From: Alcanivorax hongdengensis A-11-3
Lineage (GTDB): Bacteria > Pseudomonadota > Gammaproteobacteria > Pseudomonadales > Alcanivoracaceae
Direction: 5' to 3'
Assembly: GCF_000300995.1 (NCBI RefSeq)
Contig: NZ_AMRJ01000007.1
Span: 1 to 64,000, forward strand
DNA length: 64,000 bases
This document shows, one piece after another, positions 7,734 to 18,942 of this stretch. How positions within the stretch are numbered: position 1 is the first letter of the stretch; the number at the start of each line of letters is the position of its first letter. A model generated the notes under the pieces. That model saw nothing but the letters and a program-made list of their open reading frames with translations, had not been told where the DNA came from and made no database searches. The translations under genes and the position numbers were made by a program.

Positions 7734-9509
7734 ATGTCCATTCGTACTATTACTTTTGATGCCATCGTTGTTGGTGGCGGCGGCGCGGGTATGCGCGCCT
7801 CCCTGCAGATGGCCCAGTCCGGTTTCAAGACCGCGCTGATTTCCAAGGTATTCCCGACCCGCTCGCACACGGTATCCGCCCAGGGCGGTATCACCTGTGC
7901 GATCGCCTCCGCCGATCCCAATGATGACTGGCGCTGGCACATGTACGACACCGTCAAGGGGTCCGATTACATTGGTGACCAGGACGCCATCGAATACATG
8001 TGTAATGTGGGTCCGGAAGCGGTGTTCGAGCTGGACCACATGGGGCTGCCGTTTTCCCGTACCGAGGAAGGCCGCATCTACCAGCGTCCGTTCGGTGGTC
8101 AGTCCAAGAACTTCGGTGAAGGTGGCCAGGCGGCCCGTACCTGTGCGGCCGCTGACCGTACCGGCCATGCCCTGCTGCACACTCTTTACCAGCAGAACCT
8201 GAAAAACGGCACCCAGTTCTACAACGAATGGTATGCCGCGGATCTGGTGAAAGACGACGACGGCAATGTCTGTGGTGTGATCGCCATCGACATCGAGTCC
8301 GGTGAAACCGTGTTCTTCAAGGCCAAGGCAACCGTATTTGCCACCGGTGGTTCTGGCCGTATCTACGCCTCCACCACCAATGCCCTGATCAACACCGGTG
8401 ACGGCGTGGGCATGGCCCTGCGTGCCGGCCTGCCGGTGCAGGACATCGAGATGTGGCAGTTCCACCCCACCGGCATCGCCGGCGCCGGTGTACTGGTAAC
8501 CGAAGGGTGCCGGGGTGAGGGTGGCTACCTGATCAACAAGGACGGCGAGCGCTTCATGGAGCGTTACGCGCCGAACGCCAAAGATCTGGCCTCCCGTGAC
8601 GTTGTTGCCCGTTCCATGATGATGGAAATCCTGGACGGCCGTGGTGCCGGCCCGGATGGCGACCACGTATTCCTGAAACTGGACCACCTGGGTGAAGAAG
8701 TACTGCACAGCCGCCTGCCGGGCATCTGTGAACTGGCGATTACCTTCGCGCAGACCGATCCGGTGAAAGAGCCGATCCCGGTTGTACCCACCTGTCACTA
8801 CATGATGGGCGGTATTCCCACCAACGTTCACGGCCAGGCCATCAAGCTGTCCGGCGGCCATGAAGGCGAAGACCAGTTCGTTAACGGCCTCTTCGCGGTG
8901 GGTGAAGTAGCCTGTGTATCCGTACACGGTGCCAACCGTCTGGGTGGTAACTCGCTGCTGGATCTGGTGGTATTCGGTCGTGCCGCGGGTCTGTTCATTG
9001 AAGACCAGCTGCGCCAGGGTATGACTCAGTACGAGCCCACCGATGCCAACATCGACCAGGCTCTGGCCCGCGTACGTCGCTGGGATGAGTCCACCGGTGG
9101 TGAGTCCGTTCCTGCGCTTCGCAAGGAGCTGCAGAGCGTGATGCAGAACCACTTTGGCGTATTCCGCAAGGGCGACCTGATGGCGGAAGGTGTGGCCAAG
9201 CTGGCTGATCTGCGTGAGCGTATCGCCAAGGCCCACCTGGAAGACAAGAGCAAGCCGTTCAACACCGCGCGCATCGAGGCGCTGGAGCTGGACAACCTGC
9301 TGGAAGTGGCGGAAGCGACTGCCATTGCTGCCGAAGGTCGTACCGAGAGCCGTGGCGCCCACTCCCGTTACGACTACCCGGATCGTGACGATGAGAACTG
9401 GCTGTGCCACTCCATCTTCGACCCGAAAGCCAAGAAGCTGGGCAAGCGTGACGTGAACTTCAAGCCGAAGACTGTCGACACCTTCCAGCCCAAGGCTCGG
9501 ACCTACTAA
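7734..9509 (+). CDS. sdhA: Succinate dehydrogenase flavoprotein subunit
   Basis: A 591-residue catalytic subunit that oxidises succinate to fumarate. The FAD-binding [13 protein letters not shown] lies near the N-terminus, and [11 protein letters not shown] holds the His that carries covalent FAD. The active-site Arg region [15 protein letters not shown] and the fumarate reductase/SDH motif are present, and the C-terminal [11 protein letters not shown] block is intact. Length matches the family. GGGGAGGGG provides ribosome binding 3 bp after sdhD. The C-terminal residues [11 protein letters not shown]...TFQPKARTY are the normal SdhA end. Confidence 0.97.
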   Translation: MSIRTITFDAIVVGGGGAGMRASLQMAQSGFKTALISKVFPTRSHTVSAQGGITCAIASADPNDDWRWHMYDTVKGSDYIGDQDAIEYMCNVGPEAVFELDHMGLPFSRTEEGRIYQRPFGGQSKNFGEGGQAARTCAAADRTGHALLHTLYQQNLKNGTQFYNEWYAADLVKDDDGNVCGVIAIDIESGETVFFKAKATVFATGGSGRIYASTTNALINTGDGVGMALRAGLPVQDIEMWQFHPTGIAGAGVLVTEGCRGEGGYLINKDGERFMERYAPNAKDLASRDVVARSMMMEILDGRGAGPDGDHVFLKLDHLGEEVLHSRLPGICELAITFAQTDPVKEPIPVVPTCHYMMGGIPTNVHGQAIKLSGGHEGEDQFVNGLFAVGEVACVSVHGANRLGGNSLLDLVVFGRAAGLFIEDQLRQGMTQYEPTDANIDQALARVRRWDESTGGESVPALRKELQSVMQNHFGVFRKGDLMAEGVAKLADLRERIAKAHLEDKSKPFNTARIEALELDNLLEVAEATAIAAEGRTESRGAHSRYDYPDRDDENWLCHSIFDPKAKKLGKRDVNFKPKTVDTFQPKARTY

Positions 9510-9523
9510 CGGAGAGTAATACG

Positions 9524-10240
9524 ATGAAAGTTAGTATCTATCGCTACAATCCGGAAACGGACCGCGAGCCGAGCATGAAGGAGTATGAGGTCGATACCCA
9601 GGGTAAAGACCTCATGGTTCTGGACATCCTGGCTCTGGTAAAAGAGCAGGATCAGTCCCTGGCCTACCGTCGCTCCTGCCGTGAGGGTGTGTGTGGCTCT
9701 GATGGCATGAACATGAACGGTAAGAATGGTCTGGCCTGTATCACTCCGCTGTCCCAGGTGGCACCGGGTGTGCTGGAAGGCAAGAAGCCGCTGATCCTGC
9801 GCCCGCTGCCGGGCCTGCCGGTGATTCGCGACCTGGTGGTGGACATGGGCATGTTCTACAACCAGTACGAGAAAGTGCAGCCGTACCTGCAGAACAACAC
9901 GCCGGCGCCGGCCATCGAGCGTCTGCAGACGCCGGAAGATCGTGCCAAGCTGGACGGTCTGTACGAATGCATTCTGTGTGCCTGCTGCTCCACCAGCTGC
10001 CCGAGCTTCTGGTGGAACCCGGACAAGTTCCTGGGTCCGGCGGCGCTGTTGCAGAGCTACCGCTTCCTGGCGGACAGCCGTGACGAGGCCACCGAAGAGC
10101 GTCTGTCCCGTCTGGATGACCCCTTCAGTCTGTTCCGCTGCCACGGCATCATGAACTGTGTCAGCGTGTGTCCGAAAGGGCTCAACCCAACCCGGGCCAT
10201 TGGCCATATCCGTTCCATGTTGCTGGAACGGGGCATCTGA
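9524..10240 (+). CDS. sdhB: Succinate dehydrogenase iron-sulfur subunit
   Basis: A 238-residue electron-transfer subunit. Three cluster-binding regions are complete: CREGVCGSDG with the downstream Cys for [2Fe-2S], CILCACCSTSC for [4Fe-4S], and CHGIMNCVSVCPKG for [3Fe-4S]. It passes electrons from SdhA flavin to the quinone site in SdhCD. GGAGAG precedes the ATG, and an intrinsic terminator follows the stop by about 10 bp, so sdhCDAB can end as its own transcript. Confidence 0.97.
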   Translation: MKVSIYRYNPETDREPSMKEYEVDTQGKDLMVLDILALVKEQDQSLAYRRSCREGVCGSDGMNMNGKNGLACITPLSQVAPGVLEGKKPLILRPLPGLPVIRDLVVDMGMFYNQYEKVQPYLQNNTPAPAIERLQTPEDRAKLDGLYECILCACCSTSCPSFWWNPDKFLGPAALLQSYRFLADSRDEATEERLSRLDDPFSLFRCHGIMNCVSVCPKGLNPTRAIGHIRSMLLERGI

Positions 10241-10250
10241 CCCGAATGAA

Positions 10251-10277
10251 AAAGGCGGCCGTATGGCCGCCTTTTTT
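10251..10277 (+). terminator. Intrinsic terminator after sdhB
   Basis: AAAGGCGGCC (10251-10260) and GGCCGCCTTT (10265-10274) form a 10-bp stem with a GTAT loop, followed by a T tract to 10277. It separates sdh from the suc unit. Confidence 0.92.
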
Positions 10278-10394
10278 GTTTCTGGATGCAACGGAATGTC
10301 GTTTTTTACTGTCCATACGACGTTTTGCCAATTGCCGGGTAATTAGTAAGTTAGTTTATGATTGTTGCGTCTAACAAATGTCGGATAAAAGGAC

Positions 10395-10400
10395 TACACT
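10395..10400 (+). promoter_or_regulatory. Candidate -10 element of the suc operon
   Basis: TACACT is a good -10; no strong -35 is present at 16-18 bp, so an activator may be needed. Transcription from about 10407 would give a leader of roughly 150 nt before sucA. Confidence 0.35.
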
Positions 10401-10406
10401 AGACGC

Positions 10407-10558
10407 GAGCAGCGGGGTAATCCCCCACTGCCAAGCAGGGTGGAGTCACGCTTAAAAGGCGTGGCTTCGGAAAATTCGAGCGTACGGGAACAGAGTCATC
10501 CTTGTGGTTGGCTGATGGCCACAAGCATGCGGATTTCCCCGTCCAAGGAACGAGCGAA
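10407..10558 (+). ncRNA. Structured sucA leader (candidate cis-regulatory RNA)
   Basis: This leader carries three successive hairpins. The first is GGGG/CCCC (10414-10425). The second is a 10-bp stem (10442-10451 with 10459-10468) including two G-U pairs, around a 7-nt loop. The third is CTTGTGG/CCACAAG (10501-10525), ending about 20 nt before the AAGGA ribosome-binding site. A conserved RNA family, sucA-II, is known upstream of sucA in Pseudomonadales; membership here is a hypothesis from position and structure. Confidence 0.4.
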
Positions 10559-13393
10559 ATGCAAGACAGTTCCATGCAGCGCCAATGGCAGTCCTCCCAC
10601 ATAGGGGGTGCCAACGCCGCCTATGTCGATGAACTGTATGAATCCTACCTGACCGATCCCAATTCCGTGCCGGAAGACTGGCGCGCCTATTTTGAAAAGC
10701 TTCCCAGCGTTGACAGCGCCGTCGAATCCGATGTGCCCCATGCGGCCGTGCGCGAGTATTTTCTGCTGCAGGCCAAGAACCGCTCCCGGGTGCAGAAGTT
10801 CGGCGCCGGTGCCGTCAGCACCGAACACGAACGCCGCCAGGTCCGTGTTCTGCACCTGATTGCCGCCTACCGTAACCGGGGCCACCAGGTGGCCCGGCTG
10901 GACCCCCTGGGGTTGATGGAGCGTGAGGATGTGCCGGATCTGGAGCTGGCGCACCATGGCCTCAGCCCGGCGGATCTGGATACCGTATTCCAGACCGGCA
11001 ACCTCTTTATCGGCAAGCCGGAAACCACGCTGCGCGATATCGTTGACTGTCTGCAGGCGACCTATTGTTCCAGTGTCGGCGCCGAGTACATGCACATCGT
11101 CAACACCGCCGAAAAGCGCTGGCTGCAACAACGCATGGAAAGTGTGCGTTGCCACCCCCAGTACGGCAACGATATCAAGAAGCATATTCACGAACGGTTG
11201 TCCGCCGCCGAGGGCCTGGAAAAGTACCTGGGCAGCAAGTATCCCGGCACCAAACGTTTCGGCCTGGAAGGGGGCGAATCGCTGATCCCCCTGATGGACG
11301 AAATGATCCAGCGGGTGGGCAGCTACGGCAGCAAGGAGCTGGTGATCGGCATGGCCCACCGTGGCCGACTGAATGTGCTGGTCAATACCCTGGGCAAGAG
11401 CCCACGGGACCTGTTCGAGGAATTCGACGGCAAGAGTTTCAACGAGAGCGGCTCCGGGGATGTGAAGTATCACCAGGGCTTCTCGTCCAACGTGCAGACC
11501 TCCGGCGGTGAAGTGCACCTGGCCATGGCCTTCAACCCGTCGCACCTGGAGATTGTCTCGCCAGTGGTGGAAGGCTCCGTACGGGCCCGGCAGGATCGCC
11601 GTGATGATTTTGGCGGTGACCAGGTGGTGCCGATCCTGATCCACGGTGATGCCGCCTTTGCTGGCCAGGGCGTGGTCATGGAAACCTTCCAGATGTCGCA
11701 GACCCGCGGTTTCAAGACCGGCGGTACCCTGCACATCATCATCAACAACCAGGTGGGTTTCACCACCAGTCGCCGTGATGATGCGCGTTCCACGGAATAC
11801 TGCACCGACGTGGCCAAGATGGTACAGGCGCCGATTTTCCACGTTAACGCGGACGATCCGGAAGCGGTCTACTTCGTCACCCAGCTGGCGGTGGATTACC
11901 GCATGCAGTTCAAGAAGGACGTGGTCATCGACCTGATCTGCTACCGGCGCCTGGGTCATAACGAGGCGGATGAACCGTCTTCCACCCAGCCGTTGATGTA
12001 CAAGAAGATCAAGAGCCACCCCACCACTCGCACCATCTATGCCGAGCGGTTGATTAACGAGGGGGTGTTGAGCGAGCAGGAAGCCCAGAAAACGGTGGAT
12101 AGTTACCGTGACATGCTGGACGCCGGCAACCATGTGGTGAAATCCCTGGTGCGCGAGCCCAACAAGGCCCTGTTCGTGGACTGGTCACCCTACATCGGTC
12201 ACCAGGTGGAGGATGATTGGGATACCGGCTACCCGCTGAAGAAACTGCAGGACCTGGCCACCCGTCTGGAGACACCGCCTGAAGGAGTGGTGTTGCAGCG
12301 GCAGGTGAAAAAGATCGTCGAGGACCGCCGCAAGATGACCGCCGGTGCGCTGCCGATTAACTGGGGCTATGGCGAAACCATGGCCTATGCCAGCCTGATT
12401 GATCAGGGTTTCCCGGTGCGCCTGACCGGCCAGGATTGTGGCCGAGGCACCTTCTCCCACCGTCATGCGGTGCTGCACAATCAGAAGGATGGCAGCCAGT
12501 ATGTGCCGTTGCAGCATCTCTATGAGGAGCAGCCGCGTTTCGATATTTACGACTCGCTGCTCTCCGAGGAAGCGGTGGTCGGTTTCGAATACGGCTACGC
12601 CACCACCTCGCCGAAAACCCTGATCATCTGGGAAGCCCAGTTCGGCGATTTTGCCAATGGCGCCCAGGTGGTGATCGACCAGTTCATTTCCTCCGGGGAA
12701 GCCAAGTGGGGGCGCCTGTGCGGGCTCACCATGTTGTTGCCCCACGGCTATGAAGGGCAGGGGCCGGAACACTCCTCCGCACGGCTGGAGCGCTTCCTGC
12801 AATTGTGCGCCGAGCACAACATGCAGGTGTGCGTGCCCAGCACCCCGGCACAGATTTTTCACCTGCTGCGCCGTCAGGCGGTGCGCCCGCTGCGCAAGCC
12901 GCTGGTGGTAATGAGTCCCAAGAGTCTGCTGCGTCACAAGAAGGCGGTATCGTCGCTGGAAGATCTGGCCCATGGCCGCTTCCACACGGTGCTCGACGAT
13001 CTGGCAGATCTGGACAAGGACAAGGTCAACCGGGTGGTGATGTGTTCCGGCAAGGTCTACTACGACCTGCTGGAGAAGCGCGACAACGATGGCCTGGACA
13101 ACACCGCCCTGGTCCGTGTGGAGCAGCTTTATCCATTCCCGGAAAACAAGCTGGAAGAGGTCCTCTCCACCTATCCGAACCTGAAGCATCTGGTGTGGTG
13201 TCAGGAAGAGCCCATGAACCAGGGGGCCTGGTACTGCTCACTGCACCACATGTACCGCGTGGCCTACAAGGTGGGGGTCGCCCAGGTGCACTACGCCGGG
13301 CGGGATATGGCAGCGGCGCCGGCCGCCGGCTCCATGTCCCTGCATGTGGAACAGCAGCAGCGTCTGGTACAGGACGCCTTCGAGATCAAGTAA
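10559..13393 (+). CDS. sucA: 2-oxoglutarate dehydrogenase E1 component
   Basis: A 944-residue thiamine-diphosphate enzyme that decarboxylates 2-oxoglutarate and loads succinyl onto the lipoyl domain of SucB. The N-terminal E2-binding segment (AAYVDELYESYLTDPNSVPE) is typical of OdhA/SucA. IGMAHRGRLNVLVN is the ThDP-proximal His block, and GDAAFAGQGVVMET then INNQVGFTTS form the Mg-ThDP motif. The C-terminal transketolase region has GFEYGYATTSPKTL and HGYEGQGPEHSSAR. The ATG at 10559 was preferred over an upstream frame because AAGGA sits 9 nt before it and MQDSSMQRQW matches the family start. Confidence 0.97.
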   Translation: MQDSSMQRQWQSSHIGGANAAYVDELYESYLTDPNSVPEDWRAYFEKLPSVDSAVESDVPHAAVREYFLLQAKNRSRVQKFGAGAVSTEHERRQVRVLHLIAAYRNRGHQVARLDPLGLMEREDVPDLELAHHGLSPADLDTVFQTGNLFIGKPETTLRDIVDCLQATYCSSVGAEYMHIVNTAEKRWLQQRMESVRCHPQYGNDIKKHIHERLSAAEGLEKYLGSKYPGTKRFGLEGGESLIPLMDEMIQRVGSYGSKELVIGMAHRGRLNVLVNTLGKSPRDLFEEFDGKSFNESGSGDVKYHQGFSSNVQTSGGEVHLAMAFNPSHLEIVSPVVEGSVRARQDRRDDFGGDQVVPILIHGDAAFAGQGVVMETFQMSQTRGFKTGGTLHIIINNQVGFTTSRRDDARSTEYCTDVAKMVQAPIFHVNADDPEAVYFVTQLAVDYRMQFKKDVVIDLICYRRLGHNEADEPSSTQPLMYKKIKSHPTTRTIYAERLINEGVLSEQEAQKTVDSYRDMLDAGNHVVKSLVREPNKALFVDWSPYIGHQVEDDWDTGYPLKKLQDLATRLETPPEGVVLQRQVKKIVEDRRKMTAGALPINWGYGETMAYASLIDQGFPVRLTGQDCGRGTFSHRHAVLHNQKDGSQYVPLQHLYEEQPRFDIYDSLLSEEAVVGFEYGYATTSPKTLIIWEAQFGDFANGAQVVIDQFISSGEAKWGRLCGLTMLLPHGYEGQGPEHSSARLERFLQLCAEHNMQVCVPSTPAQIFHLLRRQAVRPLRKPLVVMSPKSLLRHKKAVSSLEDLAHGRFHTVLDDLADLDKDKVNRVVMCSGKVYYDLLEKRDNDGLDNTALVRVEQLYPFPENKLEEVLSTYPNLKHLVWCQEEPMNQGAWYCSLHHMYRVAYKVGVAQVHYAGRDMAAAPAAGSMSLHVEQQQRLVQDAFEIK

Positions 13394-13406
13394 TTAAGGA
13401 TAAGGC

Positions 13407-14666
13407 ATGGCGACTGATATTAAAGCACCGCAGTTTCCCGAATCCGTAGCTGATGGCACCGTGGCCACCTGGCACAAACAGGAAGGCGAAGCGGTTAAAC
13501 GTGATGAACTGCTGGTAGACATCGAAACCGACAAGGTGGTGCTGGAAGTGGTAGCTCCCGCCGATGGCGTGGTGAGCAAGATCATTGCCGCTGAAGGTGA
13601 CACCGTGGAAAGCCAGCAGGTGCTGGGCCAGTTCGAGGAGGGCGCCTCCGGTTCGGCGCCGTCGTCTTCCGGCAAAGAGGACGCGGACAACGAAGAAAAG
13701 CCGGCGGCGGACAGTCACAAGAGCGACGCGTCGGCCGAGACCGAGCAAGGCAGTGACCAGAGCGCCGGTGACCAGGCCGGCCCTGCCGCGCGCAAGTTGA
13801 TGAGCGAGCATGGCATTGCCGCCGACCAGGTCACCGGTACCGGCAAGGGCGGACGCATCACCAAAGGGGATGTGGAGAAGACCATCGGTGACAAGGCCGA
13901 GCAGCGCGCCAGCCAGCCGGCCCCCCAGCAGCCGGCTACTGCTGCTGTTCCGGCGGCCCCGGGCGAGCGTGAAGAGCGCCGTGTGCCGATGACCCGCCTG
14001 CGCAAGCGCATTGCCGAGCGGTTGGTTTCTGCCCAGCAGAACGCGGCCATGTTGACCACCTTCAACGAGGTCAACATGAAACCGATCATGGATATGCGCA
14101 AGAACTACAAGGATGCTTTCGAGAAAGCCCATGGCGTGCGTCTGGGCTTCATGGGCTTCTTTACCCGCGCCTGCGTGGAAGCACTCAAGCGTCACCCGGA
14201 AGTCAATGCTTCCATCGATGGTGACGACGTGGTTTACCACGGTTATTACGACATCGGCGTGGCCGTTTCCACTGACCGCGGTCTGGTGGTGCCGGTGATC
14301 CGTGATTCCGACCAGAAAGGTCTGGCGGAAGTGGAATCGCAGATCATCGAGTACGGCCAGAAGGCCCAGAAGGGCAAGCTGTCCATCGAGGAAATGACCG
14401 GTGGCACCTTCACCATTTCCAATGGCGGGGTATTCGGTTCCCTGATGTCGATGCCGATCCTCAACCCGCCACAGACGGCTATCCTGGGCATGCACAAGAT
14501 TCAGGAGCGGCCCATGGCAGTGGATGGCAAGGTGGAAATCCTGCCCATGATGTATCTGGCACTGTCCTACGACCACCGCCTGATTGATGGCAAACAGGCG
14601 GTGCAGTTCCTGGTGACAGTGAAGAACTTTATCGAAGATCCGGCGCGACTGCTGCTGGATATCTGA
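13407..14666 (+). CDS. sucB: 2-oxoglutarate dehydrogenase E2 component (dihydrolipoyl succinyltransferase)
   Basis: A 419-residue core subunit that transfers succinyl from lipoate to CoA. The N-terminal lipoyl domain has the lipoylated Lys in [10 protein letters not shown] (about residue 43). A Ser/Glu/Asp-rich linker follows (about 80-125), then the peripheral-subunit-binding domain ([20 protein letters not shown]) and an Ala/Pro/Gln linker. The C-terminal catalytic domain ends with the acyltransferase motif SYDHRLIDG (His and Asp). It starts 13 bp after sucA. Confidence 0.97.
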   Translation: MATDIKAPQFPESVADGTVATWHKQEGEAVKRDELLVDIETDKVVLEVVAPADGVVSKIIAAEGDTVESQQVLGQFEEGASGSAPSSSGKEDADNEEKPAADSHKSDASAETEQGSDQSAGDQAGPAARKLMSEHGIAADQVTGTGKGGRITKGDVEKTIGDKAEQRASQPAPQQPATAAVPAAPGEREERRVPMTRLRKRIAERLVSAQQNAAMLTTFNEVNMKPIMDMRKNYKDAFEKAHGVRLGFMGFFTRACVEALKRHPEVNASIDGDDVVYHGYYDIGVAVSTDRGLVVPVIRDSDQKGLAEVESQIIEYGQKAQKGKLSIEEMTGGTFTISNGGVFGSLMSMPILNPPQTAILGMHKIQERPMAVDGKVEILPMMYLALSYDHRLIDGKQAVQFLVTVKNFIEDPARLLLDI

Positions 14667-14670
14667 ATGA

Positions 14671-16200
<1,530 letters not shown>

Positions 16201-16212
16201 CGGAGCGACCTC

Positions 16213-16233
16213 GGGTGGCCGGTCCGGCCACCC
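16213..16233 (+). promoter_or_regulatory. Perfect hairpin upstream of sucC
   Basis: GGGTGGCC and GGCCACCC form a stem that can extend to 10 bp around one central T. There is no U tract, and it sits 42 nt before the sucC start. A sucC leader RNA family is known in gammaproteobacteria; identity with it is only suggested by position. An alternative role is a block to exonuclease decay between lpd and sucC. Confidence 0.45.
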
Positions 16234-16275
16234 GGCCGGCCGCACACTCTATTCATTGAAGACGGAAGTGTTGGC

Positions 16276-17445
16276 ATGAATCTCCACGAGTATCAGTCAA
16301 AACAGCTTTTTGCTGATTATGGCCTGCCAGTCTCCCAAGGGTTTGCCTGTGACACCCCGGAAGAGGTGGCAGCCAAAGCCAAGGAGATTGGCGGTGACAA
16401 ATGGGTGGTCAAGGCCCAGGTTCACGCTGGTGGCCGCGGCAAGGCCGGCGGTGTGAAGCTGGTGGATAGCCCGGAACAGGCTGCAGAATTTGCCAAGCAG
16501 TGGCTCGGCAAGCGCCTGGTGACCTTTCAGACCGACGAACATGGTCAGCCGGTATCCAAGATTCTGGTGGAAACCTGTACCGATATCGCCCAGGAGCTGT
16601 ACCTGAGCGCGGTGCTGGATCGCACCACCCGGCGTGTGGTTTTCATGGCGTCCACCGAGGGCGGTGTGGAAATCGAGAAAGTGGCCGAGGAAACGCCGGA
16701 AAAAATCCTCAAGGCTCTGGTTGATCCGCTGGTCGGCGCACAACCCTATCAGGCCCGTGAAATTGCCTTCCAGCTGGGTCTGGAAGGCAAGCAGGTCAAC
16801 CAGTTCGCCAAGATCTTCGTGGGGCTGGCGAAACTGTTCGAGGACAAGGACCTGTCCCTGATCGAGGTGAACCCGCTGGTGATCACCGAACAGGGCGATC
16901 TGCATTGTCTGGATGCCAAGATCAATGTGGACGGTTCCGCCCTGTACCGCCATGCGGATATCAAGGCGCTGGAAGATCCTTCCCAGGAAGACGAGCGTGA
17001 GCGTCGCGCGGCGGAGTGGGATCTGAACTATGTGGCGCTGGACGGCAACATCGGTTGCATGGTCAACGGTGCCGGCCTGGCCATGGGTACCATGGATCTG
17101 GTGAAGCTGAAGGGCGGGGCACCGGCCAACTTCCTGGATGTGGGCGGTGGCGCCACCAAAGAGCGCGTCACCGAGGCCTTCAAGATCATTCTTTCCGATG
17201 ATCAGGTAAAAGCCGTTCTGGTGAACATCTTCGGTGGTATCGTGCGCTGTGACCTGATCGCTGACGGCATTATCGGTGCGGTCGAGGAAGTCGGTGTCAC
17301 CGTGCCGGTGGTGGTGCGTCTGGAAGGCAACAACGCCGAACTGGGTGCCCAGAAGCTGGCCGAAAGCGGCATGAACATCATTGCTGCGGAAAGTTTTGAA
17401 GATGCGGCCGAGCAGGTCGTGAAGGCGGCGGGAGGTGCTGCATGA
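16276..17445 (+). CDS. sucC: Succinyl-CoA synthetase beta subunit (ADP-forming)
   Basis: A 389-residue subunit with an N-terminal ATP-grasp fold: [20 protein letters not shown] start, [18 protein letters not shown] nucleotide loop, and IEVNPLVIT with Mg2+-ligand residues. The C-terminal flavodoxin-like domain contains [16 protein letters not shown]. With SucD it converts succinyl-CoA to succinate with substrate-level phosphorylation. GGAAG lies upstream of the ATG, and the stop overlaps the sucD start (ATGA), giving equimolar coupling. Confidence 0.97.
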   Translation: MNLHEYQSKQLFADYGLPVSQGFACDTPEEVAAKAKEIGGDKWVVKAQVHAGGRGKAGGVKLVDSPEQAAEFAKQWLGKRLVTFQTDEHGQPVSKILVETCTDIAQELYLSAVLDRTTRRVVFMASTEGGVEIEKVAEETPEKILKALVDPLVGAQPYQAREIAFQLGLEGKQVNQFAKIFVGLAKLFEDKDLSLIEVNPLVITEQGDLHCLDAKINVDGSALYRHADIKALEDPSQEDERERRAAEWDLNYVALDGNIGCMVNGAGLAMGTMDLVKLKGGAPANFLDVGGGATKERVTEAFKIILSDDQVKAVLVNIFGGIVRCDLIADGIIGAVEEVGVTVPVVVRLEGNNAELGAQKLAESGMNIIAAESFEDAAEQVVKAAGGAA

Positions 17446-18317
17446 GCGTTTTGATCGACAAGAACACCAAGGTTATCTGCCAGGGTTTTACCGGCAGCCA
17501 GGGCACCTTCCACTCCGAGCAGGCCATTGAGTACGGTACCCAGATGGTCGGTGGCGTGACCCCGGGCAAGGGCGGGCAGACCCATCTTGGCCTGCCGGTG
17601 TTCAACACCGTGGCCGAGGCCGTCAAGCAAACCGGTGCCACCGCCAGCGTGATCTATGTGCCGGCGGCCTTCTGCAAGGATTCCATCATCGAAGCGGCGG
17701 ATGCCGGCATCGAACTGATTGTCTGCATCACCGAGGGGATCCCGGCGCTGGATATGCTCTATGTGAAGGAATACATCACCCAGAAGGGCGGCGTACGCCT
17801 GATCGGCCCCAACTGTCCGGGCGTGATCACACCGGGTGAGTGCAAGATCGGCATCATGCCGGGGCATATTCACAAGCCGGGCAAGGTGGGTATCGTTTCC
17901 CGCTCCGGGACGCTGACCTACGAAGCGGTCAATCAGACCACCAAGCTGGGTTTTGGCCAGTCCACCTGTATCGGTATTGGCGGTGATCCGATCCCGGGCA
18001 CCACCTTCATTGATGCACTGGCGTTGTTCCAGAATGATCCGCAGACCGAGGCCATCGTCATGGTCGGCGAGATCGGCGGTACCGCGGAAGACGAAGCGGC
18101 GGCCTATATCAAGGAGCACGTCACCAAACCGGTGGTTAGCTACATCGCCGGTGTGACCGCGCCTCCGGGCAAGCGTATGGGCCATGCCGGCGCCATCATT
18201 GCCGGCGGCAAGGGCACGGCGGATGAAAAATTTGCGGCCCTGGAAGCCGCAGGTGTGAAAACCGTTCGTAACCCGGCGGGCATTGGCCAGGCAGTGAAGG
18301 AAATCACTGGCTGGTAA
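17442..18317 (+). CDS. sucD: Succinyl-CoA synthetase alpha subunit
   Basis: A 291-residue CoA-binding and phosphohistidine subunit. The N-terminal CoA-binding Rossmann domain begins with [19 protein letters not shown], and [19 protein letters not shown] is a family signature. The phosphorylated His is in the [11 protein letters not shown] block near residue 245. It is the last gene of the suc unit and is followed within about 15 bp by a strong intrinsic terminator. Confidence 0.97.
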   Translation: MSVLIDKNTKVICQGFTGSQGTFHSEQAIEYGTQMVGGVTPGKGGQTHLGLPVFNTVAEAVKQTGATASVIYVPAAFCKDSIIEAADAGIELIVCITEGIPALDMLYVKEYITQKGGVRLIGPNCPGVITPGECKIGIMPGHIHKPGKVGIVSRSGTLTYEAVNQTTKLGFGQSTCIGIGGDPIPGTTFIDALALFQNDPQTEAIVMVGEIGGTAEDEAAAYIKEHVTKPVVSYIAGVTAPPGKRMGHAGAIIAGGKGTADEKFAALEAAGVKTVRNPAGIGQAVKEITGW

Positions 18318-18332
18318 TGGCCATCGCCATCA

Positions 18333-18363
18333 CGAAAAAGGCCGGCATTGCCGGCCTTTTTCG
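18333..18363. terminator. Bidirectional intrinsic terminator between sucD and the small acidic gene
   Basis: A 14-bp perfect stem (18333-18346 with 18350-18363) around an ATT loop has an A5 run on the left and a T5 run on the right. It can stop both the suc operon and the convergent small gene. Confidence 0.92.
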
Positions 18364-18603
18364 TCAGTGGAGGATTTCATCGTCATCCAGATCGAAGAAC
18401 TCGTACTCATTGAGTTCCTTTTTCAGGCGACGTTCCTCCAGTCTGTCTTCAATGCGGTGACGCATGTCCATGTTGAAGGCGCGGGCACGCACGCTGCGTT
18501 CTTCCTGCTCTTCATCTTCCACGGCATCATCCAGATCATCGAACTCTTCATTCATCAGCAGATCATCCGACTCAAAGTCATGGTCAGTCCTACGGTTACT
18601 CAT
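18364..18603 (-). CDS. Small acidic PA3496-family protein
   Basis: A 79-residue, strongly acidic, signal-less protein. The N-terminal half is rich in Asp/Glu; the C-terminal half has the RHRIEDRLEERRLKKEL helix followed by an EFFDLDDDE tail. This resembles the PA3496 family, annotated in databases as putative envelope-integrity proteins; I know no mechanism. The ATG at 18601-18603 is preceded by GGAGGAG. A longer frame is not needed. Confidence 0.7.
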   Translation of the reverse strand: MSNRRTDHDFESDDLLMNEEFDDLDDAVEDEEQEERSVRARAFNMDMRHRIEDRLEERRLKKELNEYEFFDLDDDEILH

Positions 18604-18692
18604 GGTGGTCTCCTCCAGATTGACCGCCTTAAACAACCCATATCAAGGACAGGCCGGTAGCTCGGATCGGTTTACCGAATGTCCTCAGCGCC

Positions 18693-18721
18693 TATATAGC
18701 GTCAGTGTTTCGGCCAGACAA
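18693..18721 (-). promoter_or_regulatory. Promoter of the small acidic gene
   Basis: Reading leftward, TTGTCT (18721-18716), a 17-bp spacer and TATATA (18698-18693) form a strong sigma-70 promoter about 85 nt upstream of the start codon. Confidence 0.6.
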
Positions 18722-18942
18722 GTTTTTTTTGTCACGCGAAGATAAATGGTGTTTTGGCGGGTGACGGGAGGTATGCACGTCAGCGCTGCCTGGCCGTTAC
18801 TGTGAACGGTTTCACCCCTGGATGCCTGATAGGAAAATCAGTAAGTTAAGTGCTGGAATGCCTGCCATGGGCTTTGTAAAGTGGAGGCCTGTTCGCCGGA
18901 CTTGCAAACCGCCAGTGCCGGCCCACGGGGAGAGAACAACAA
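18722..18942. other. Intergenic spacer before the Sm/SH3-repeat gene
   Basis: This is the rest of the 339-bp gap between the two divergent genes. It contains a T8 run (18724-18731) and a partial palindrome near 18801-18814. I see no ORF, repeat family or convincing rightward promoter; GGGGAGAGAACAACAA just before 18943 is the ribosome-binding region of the next gene. Confidence 0.4.

Noticed and set aside
7248-9410. A 720-codon open frame on the minus strand opposite sdhD and sdhA
   Set aside because: Shadow of sdhA caused by codon bias; no domain or ribosome-binding support.
10496-13189. Long minus-strand frames opposite sucA
   Set aside because: sucA is unambiguous along its length; the opposing frames have low-complexity His/Gln/Val-rich composition typical of antisense GC-rich frames.
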